The notes below the pieces were generated by a model. The model saw only the letters and a list, made by a program, of their open reading frames with translations, did not search any database and was not told where the DNA came from. From NCBI GenBank assembly GCA_021163085.1, contig JAGGXL010000114.1, forward strand, positions 1 through 28,026: a stretch of DNA of 28,026 nt, written 5' to 3'. The position numbers were made by a program, and so were the translations under genes. The first letter of the stretch is position 1, and the number at the start of each line of letters is the position of its first letter. This DNA comes from Thermodesulfobacterium sp. (GTDB lineage: Bacteria > Desulfobacterota > Thermodesulfobacteria > Thermodesulfobacteriales > Thermodesulfobacteriaceae). Below are positions 23,811 through 28,026 of the stretch, one piece after another.

Positions 23811-24320
23811 ATGAAAGTAGGTATTCTTATGGGAAGTGACTCAGATCTTCCTGTGATGAAAGAAGCAGCAGAAATTCTGGAATCTTTTGAAATTCCTTAT
23901 GAAATTTTAATTATTTCTGCTCACAGAACACCGGAAAAGGCTATGGAATATGCAAAAACTGCTGAAGAAAGGGGACTTGAAGTTATAATTGCAGGTGCAG
24001 GAGGAGCAGCTCATCTGCCAGGTGTAATAGCAGCATTAACTACTATTCCTGTAATAGGTATTCCAATTAAAACAAAGGTATTGGATGGACTTGATTCTCT
24101 TTTATCTATTGTTCAGATGCCAGCAGGAATTCCTGTTGCAACAGTTGCTATAAATAATGCTAAAAATGCTGCACTACTTGCAACTCACATACTTTCCATA
24201 AAATATCCTGAAATAAGAGAAAAACTGAAAATCTACAAAGAAAGAATAAAAAAAACTGTAATGGAAAAAAACGAAAAGCTTCAAAAACTCGGGTATAAAA
24301 AATATTTAGAGGGAGCCTAA
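23811..24320 (+). CDS. purE: N5-carboxyaminoimidazole ribonucleotide mutase
   Basis: Class I PurE, converting N5-CAIR to CAIR in purine synthesis, 169 residues. The N-terminal GILMGSDSDLPVM (4-16), the SAHRTPEK segment (36-43, active-site His38) and AGAGGAAHLPGVIA (61-74) are complete. The last helix is extended and Lys-rich. The ATG follows AAAGGAGGT. Its partner PurK is not in the window; if the genome truly lacks purK the enzyme may act as a class II AIR carboxylase, but the sequence is of the class I kind. The end overlaps the 3' end of convergent purD by 15 bases. Confidence 0.95.
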   Translation: MKVGILMGSDSDLPVMKEAAEILESFEIPYEILIISAHRTPEKAMEYAKTAEERGLEVIIAGAGGAAHLPGVIAALTTIPVIGIPIKTKVLDGLDSLLSIVQMPAGIPVATVAINNAKNAALLATHILSIKYPEIREKLKIYKERIKKTVMEKNEKLQKLGYKKYLEGA

Positions 24321-25592
24321 GTATTTAAAAGCTCTTTTGCCTATATCTTTCCTGTAATGAGCTCCTTCAAAGTGAATCAGAGATACAGCTTTGTAAGCCT
24401 TTTCTATAGCAGAGGGAATATCCTTATCAAGAGCTGTTACTCCTAAAACCCTTCCTCCATTGGTATAAAATTCATTATTTACTTTTTTCGTTCCTGCATG
24501 AAAAACAATAACATCCTGCATTTGAGAGACCTTTTCAAGTCCTTCTATTTTTCTACCTTTTTCATACTTGCCAGGATAACCTTTGCTTGTCATAACAACA
24601 CAAACAGCTGCCTCCTTTCTTTTCTTTAATTCTATTTTATCCAGATTCCCTTCTAAAGCTCTCTCTATAATTTCAAGAAAATCATTTTCCACACGAGGCA
24701 AAATCACCTGAGCCTCTGGATCTCCAAGTCTGCAGTTAAATTCAAGAACATAAGGCTCTTTATTCACGATCATAAGCCCCGCATATAAAAAACCCAAGTA
24801 TGGATGACCCTCTTTCTCAAGAGTTTTTAAAACAGGAGCTATTATTTTTCCCTCTATTTTCTGTCTCAATTCTGAATCTATTAATGGGGTTGGTGAATAG
24901 GCTCCCATTCCTCCTGTATTTGGACCTTCGTCATTATCTAAAAGCCTTTTGTGATCCTGTGAAGTTGGCAAGGCTCTAAAGTTATACCCATCTGTAATCA
25001 CAATATAGGATGCCTCCTCACCTATCAGCCTTTCCTCAATTACAACTTTATTCCCGGATTCTCCAAAAATCTTTTCTTCCATTATTTTTTCAACTGCTCT
25101 GATAGCTTCTTCCTTTGTTTCGCAAACAAAAACCCCTTTTCCAGCACAAAGTCCATCAGCTTTTACCACTATAGGCGCTCCTTTTTTTTCTATATAAGCT
25201 TTGGCTTTTGAAGGCTCATCAAAAACTTCAAACTTAGCTGTAGGAACTCTTGCTTTATCCATTATTTCCTTGGCAAAAGATTTGCTTCCCTCTATAAGTG
25301 CTCCGACACTATCAGGACCAAAAACCTTAATTCCTTCCTTCTCAAGAGAATCCCTTAATCCCTTTACTAAAGGTTCTTCAGGCCCGGGAAGTACAAGGTC
25401 GATTTTGTTTTCTTTACAAAATCTGGCAATATTCTCAAAATCTGTTACTGAAATATTCTCTATAATATCAGCTATCTCTGAAATCCCCCCATTGCCAGGA
25501 ATACAGAATAATTTTTCAAGTTTGGCACTTTTTGAAAGAACATAACAAATTGTGTGTTCTCTTCCTCCTCCACCTAAAACAAGTATTTTCAT
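24306..25592 (-). CDS. purD: Phosphoribosylamine--glycine ligase (GAR synthetase)
   Basis: ATP-grasp enzyme for the second step of purine synthesis, 428 residues (family 420-430). MKILVLGGGGREHTI opens the N-domain. The A and B domains carry SKSFAKEIM, VVKADGLCAGKGVFV (ATP binding), PTSQDHKRLLDNDEGPNTGG (split here as the catalytic loop) and LEFNCRLGDPEAQ with Mg ligands. The C-domain ends with the late GGRVLGVTA and HYRKDIG segments. The ATG at 25592 follows an AGGTGG ten bases upstream. It lies behind the DHA2 transporter and dprA in one direction and faces purE tail to tail, so the two purine genes here are convergent, not one operon. Confidence 0.97.
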   Translation of the reverse strand: MKILVLGGGGREHTICYVLSKSAKLEKLFCIPGNGGISEIADIIENISVTDFENIARFCKENKIDLVLPGPEEPLVKGLRDSLEKEGIKVFGPDSVGALIEGSKSFAKEIMDKARVPTAKFEVFDEPSKAKAYIEKKGAPIVVKADGLCAGKGVFVCETKEEAIRAVEKIMEEKIFGESGNKVVIEERLIGEEASYIVITDGYNFRALPTSQDHKRLLDNDEGPNTGGMGAYSPTPLIDSELRQKIEGKIIAPVLKTLEKEGHPYLGFLYAGLMIVNKEPYVLEFNCRLGDPEAQVILPRVENDFLEIIERALEGNLDKIELKKRKEAAVCVVMTSKGYPGKYEKGRKIEGLEKVSQMQDVIVFHAGTKKVNNEFYTNGGRVLGVTALDKDIPSAIEKAYKAVSLIHFEGAHYRKDIGKRAFKYLGSL

Positions 25593-25615
25593 CTCTCACA
25601 CCCCACCTAAAAATT

Positions 25616-27202
25616 TTATTTTTTATTAGAATTATAGGAAAATCTATTGGATGTCAACCTTTTTAACTTTAACTTATAAAACACCAAAAGAATAAGAAAT
25701 ATTCCACCTATTTGGGTCCAGATAAAGGTTTCTCTGAAAGTATCCTGAAAAGCAAAACTTAAGGCTTGAAGGCTTTCTACTCTATATAAAAGTGCTTTTG
25801 CTTTTTTTAGGGCATAAGCTTCTGAAAAATACTTCTGAGTTATATACCACCACTTTTTTACAAACATGTCCACATATCTGAATTCCTGCAGTTCTGTAAT
25901 TCTTAAAAAATGATAATTTGTTCTCTTCTCAAGAGTATTTGTAGCTATGGCAATCCCTATGGAACCTCCAACAAATCTCTGATAGTGAAATAATACCACT
26001 CCCAAACCGGTTTTCTCCCCAAGATTTCTTAAAGCTAAAGTCATTAAAGGTGCAAAGAAACATCCTACGGCAATACCTAAGGGGACAGTCAAAATAGCTG
26101 CTTTTAAGGCTGGAGTATAGTAGTTTAACTTGGGTAAGAGAAAGAGTGTAGTAATACTCAGAATAAAAAAATTAACGAAAAGAATCGCCTCTGGTGACAC
26201 TTTATCAGAAAGTCTTCCGGATATTACGGCAAATATACCTGTAAAAGATGCATAAGAGAGCATATGAAGTCCAGCCTGAAATGTAGTCAGTCCCTTTAAA
26301 TTTTGATAATAAAGAGGAATTAAATAAAAAACCTGATACATAACAAATCCTAAGATAAAAAACTGAAAAGCCATTGCCAGACCAAATTCTGGAACAGAGT
26401 ATATTTTAAAATCTATTAATGGCTTTTTGCTTATCAGTTCAGAGGCAAAGTAAAGTGAATAAAAGGTTAAACTTAAGATAAGAAAAGAAACTATGAAAGT
26501 TGACTGAAACCATCCATATTGCTGACCTTTAGAAACAGCAATGAGCAAAAAGATGGTAGCTAAGGAAATAAAACCATAACTTATAAAATTAAAAGAAAAC
26601 TCTTTTCTCCTCCCTAAGGCAAAGGGTAAAAAAGAAATGGCAGCAACCAAATCAAGAATACCAATGGGAACATTTACATAAAAAGCCCATCTCCAGGATA
26701 TGTATTCAGTAAGAAAGCCTCCTACTGTTGGTCCCAAAGCTGGTGCAAAACTCACTCCCAAGCTGTAAATTCCCATAGCGGTTCCTCTTCTTTCAGGAGG
26801 ATAAACATTAAGAAGGATAGTTTGAGCTGTAGCCATGATAAAAGCTTCTCCAATGCCCTGAAAACTTCTAAAAACAATCATTTGAGGAAGACTCTGGGCT
26901 AAGCCACAAAAAGCACTAAAAACAATAAAAAGCACAAGACCTGTTGTATAACACAGAGCATATCCCACGTATTTTGAAAAACTCTCCACAAATAAAAGAG
27001 CTATAGCTGCAGAAATCATATAACTGATACCAACCCACTGCACTCCATACAAATCCGTAGACAAAGGTCCGAGAAGTTTGGGTAATATGGTATTTACAAC
27101 AGTAGTATTTAAGATGGCCATAAAGTGACCAATCATGAGTGTAATGGTTATGGTTATTCTTTCAAAAGTAGAAATCTGATGATAAAATTCTGTGGGTCTC
27201 AT
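25616..27202 (-). CDS. DHA2-type (EmrB/QacA) 14-helix MFS efflux transporter
   Basis: Drug:proton antiporter-type protein of 528 residues with about 14 membrane helices. Motif C of antiporters is clear as GVSFAPALGPTVGGFL (149-164), followed by WRWAFYVNVPIG (170-181), typical of EmrB relatives. Two usual acidic sites look lost: the helix-1 motif LDxTxVNVALP reads LNTTVVNTILP (31-41, Asp to Asn), and the loop 2-3 motif A, usually with Asp and Arg, reads ESFSKYVGYAL (73-83). The second-half loop GRLSDKVSPEA keeps its Asp. A large extracytoplasmic loop precedes the last helix, as in EmrB. No EmrA or TolC partner is adjacent. The ATG lies 8 bases after dprA with no ribosome binding site, suggesting coupling. 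Confidence 0.92.
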   Translation of the reverse strand: MRPTEFYHQISTFERITITITLMIGHFMAILNTTVVNTILPKLLGPLSTDLYGVQWVGISYMISAAIALLFVESFSKYVGYALCYTTGLVLFIVFSAFCGLAQSLPQMIVFRSFQGIGEAFIMATAQTILLNVYPPERRGTAMGIYSLGVSFAPALGPTVGGFLTEYISWRWAFYVNVPIGILDLVAAISFLPFALGRRKEFSFNFISYGFISLATIFLLIAVSKGQQYGWFQSTFIVSFLILSLTFYSLYFASELISKKPLIDFKIYSVPEFGLAMAFQFFILGFVMYQVFYLIPLYYQNLKGLTTFQAGLHMLSYASFTGIFAVISGRLSDKVSPEAILFVNFFILSITTLFLLPKLNYYTPALKAAILTVPLGIAVGCFFAPLMTLALRNLGEKTGLGVVLFHYQRFVGGSIGIAIATNTLEKRTNYHFLRITELQEFRYVDMFVKKWWYITQKYFSEAYALKKAKALLYRVESLQALSFAFQDTFRETFIWTQIGGIFLILLVFYKLKLKRLTSNRFSYNSNKK

Positions 27203-27210
27203 TTAAACTT

Positions 27211-28026
27211 TTAAAAGTTTGTTTTAAGTTTTACATATTTTCCAGGCAAATTTTCTATCAAACCTTTGAGTTCCAGTTCTGTAAGAATAGAAAGAACCTC
27301 AAAAGGGGGTTTATTTACTTTAATAAATATTTCCTCTACATGTTGAGGATACGAAGAAAGGAGTGAAAGTATTTCTTTTTCTTCCTCGGTTACTTCTATC
27401 TCTTTATGCTCTTTTGAGAAGGTATCCTCTTTTTTCCATCCGAAATACTCTAAAATCTCTTCAGGAGAAGTAACAATATTAGCTCCCTGTTTTATAAGAT
27501 AGTGAGTCCCCTTGCTCTGAGAAGAAAAGATGCTACCCGGCACAGAAAAAACTTCTTTTCCCTGATTTAATGCCCATTTAGCAGTTATCAAAGTTCCGCT
27601 CTTTTTTCCTGCTTCTATCACGATTACTCCTTCAGAAAAACCGCTTATTATTCTATTTCTCATGGGAAAGTTTTCTTTCCTTGGTCTTGTAGCAAAAGGA
27701 AATTCAGAAATTATAGCCCCTTTGTTTTTAACAATTTTTTCAAAAAGTTCTCTATTTTCTGCTGGATAAACGACATCAACACCACATCCCAAAACTCCTA
27801 TAGTATAACCATTACCATCAAGAGCTCCTCTATGAGAAATGCTATCAATTCCTCTTGCAAGACCAGAAACTATCCCTATACCTTTCTCTGCCAGACTTTT
27901 GGAAAATTTATAGGCAACCTCTTTTCCATAAGATGTGGGCTTCCTTGAACCTATAACGGCAATCAAGTTTTTATCCTGCAAAAGATGACCCTTTATATAT
28001 AAAAATAAAGGTGGATAAGGAATAAC
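27211..28026 (-). CDS. dprA: DNA processing protein DprA (5' part outside the window)
   Basis: Loads RecA onto incoming single-stranded DNA during natural transformation. The open frame continues through the window edge: upstream of the TTG at 27981 the codons read YPPLFLYIKGHLLQDK, which matches the usual DprA linker, so the gene is cut by the window and not TTG-started. Visible Rossmann-like domain: IAVIGSRKPTSYG, VSGLARGIDSISHRGAL, GVLGCGVDVVYPAEN, ISEFPFATRPRKENFPMRNR (in part), EAGKKSGTLITAKWAL and GQGxx-like VPGSIFSSQSKG. The C-terminal winged-helix domain begins near EEEKEILSLLSSYP. The missing part would be the N-terminal SAM-like domain, about 90 residues. Sequence seen: 271 residues. 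It heads the dprA-MFS-purD series. Confidence 0.95.
   Translation of the reverse strand, partial: VIPYPPLFLYIKGHLLQDKNLIAVIGSRKPTSYGKEVAYKFSKSLAEKGIGIVSGLARGIDSISHRGALDGNGYTIGVLGCGVDVVYPAENRELFEKIVKNKGAIISEFPFATRPRKENFPMRNRIISGFSEGVIVIEAGKKSGTLITAKWALNQGKEVFSVPGSIFSSQSKGTHYLIKQGANIVTSPEEILEYFGWKKEDTFSKEHKEIEVTEEEKEILSLLSSYPQHVEEIFIKVNKPPFEVLSILTELELKGLIENLPGKYVKLKTNF

Noticed and set aside
27205..27220. Perfect 16-base palindrome AAACTTTTAAAAGTTT at the dprA stop
   Set aside because: All but two bases are A/T and it spans coding sequence; expected by chance in such DNA, with no T-run that would make it a terminator.
27979..27981. TTG start for dprA at 27981
   Set aside because: The frame stays open to the window edge and encodes a typical DprA linker upstream, so the gene continues beyond the window.
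1..28026. CRISPR arrays, insertion sequences, tRNA or rRNA genes, prophage genes
   Set aside because: No spaced direct repeats, transposase or integrase motifs, cloverleaf sequences or rRNA segments were found in the intergenic parts, all of which are under 250 bases.

Overview
The window is a gene-dense, AT-rich (roughly one third G+C by eye) stretch of ordinary bacterial chromosome. The proteins are rich in Lys, Glu and Ile. Small heat-shock and ClpB genes, a short (198-residue) EF-Ts, a fused SecDF and the gene neighbourhoods fit an anaerobic thermophile. I would guess the Thermodesulfobacteria (Thermodesulfobacterium/Caldimicrobium-like), but this is inference from protein style, not a database match. 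I see no rRNA, tRNA, CRISPR, insertion sequence or prophage, and no gene-free stretch longer than 300 bases.

Layout. 28-417: an unrecognised small helical protein. 6203 down to 395 (minus): a long operon, rpsB-tsf-pyrH-frr-uppS-cdsA, extended by an HD-domain phosphohydrolase and D-Ala-D-Ala ligase. It links translation factors, UMP kinase, undecaprenyl-PP synthase, CDP-diacylglycerol synthase and a wall-precursor enzyme. Its promoter is followed by a structured, pseudoknot-capable leader RNA. 6449-10618 (plus): a second tight operon of a C-terminal processing protease, a site-2-type metalloprotease, a soluble P-type-ATPase-like HAD protein, a half-size EamA membrane protein, ndk and thiL. 11489-10581 (minus): a PfkB sugar/nucleoside kinase. 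12007-11564 (minus) and 12222-14840 (plus): divergent hsp20 and clpB, with fmt coupled behind clpB.

22194 down to 15750 (minus): a DegT-type PLP aminotransferase, a TIM-barrel sugar isomerase-like protein, a lytic transglycosylase, a metal-binding lipoprotein/periplasmic protein of the ZnuA/TroA type and fused secDF, all envelope-directed. Divergent from it, 22292-23086 is a GT9 (heptosyltransferase-like) glycosyltransferase, followed by a YedF-like TusA/DsrE protein and purE. The window ends on the minus strand with dprA (N-terminus outside the window), a 14-TM DHA2 transporter and purD.

No convincing new multi-gene system is visible. The best leads are the rpsB leader RNA with crossing helices, the tail-to-tail overlap of coding sequence at every one of the four convergent junctions, the HD/ddl same-strand 56-bp overlap, the Glu-rich tail on ribosomal protein S2, the overlapping divergent -10 boxes between the DegT and GT9 genes, the soluble P-type-ATPase-like protein next to a half EamA protein, and a DHA2 transporter lacking the usual acidic residues in two motifs.
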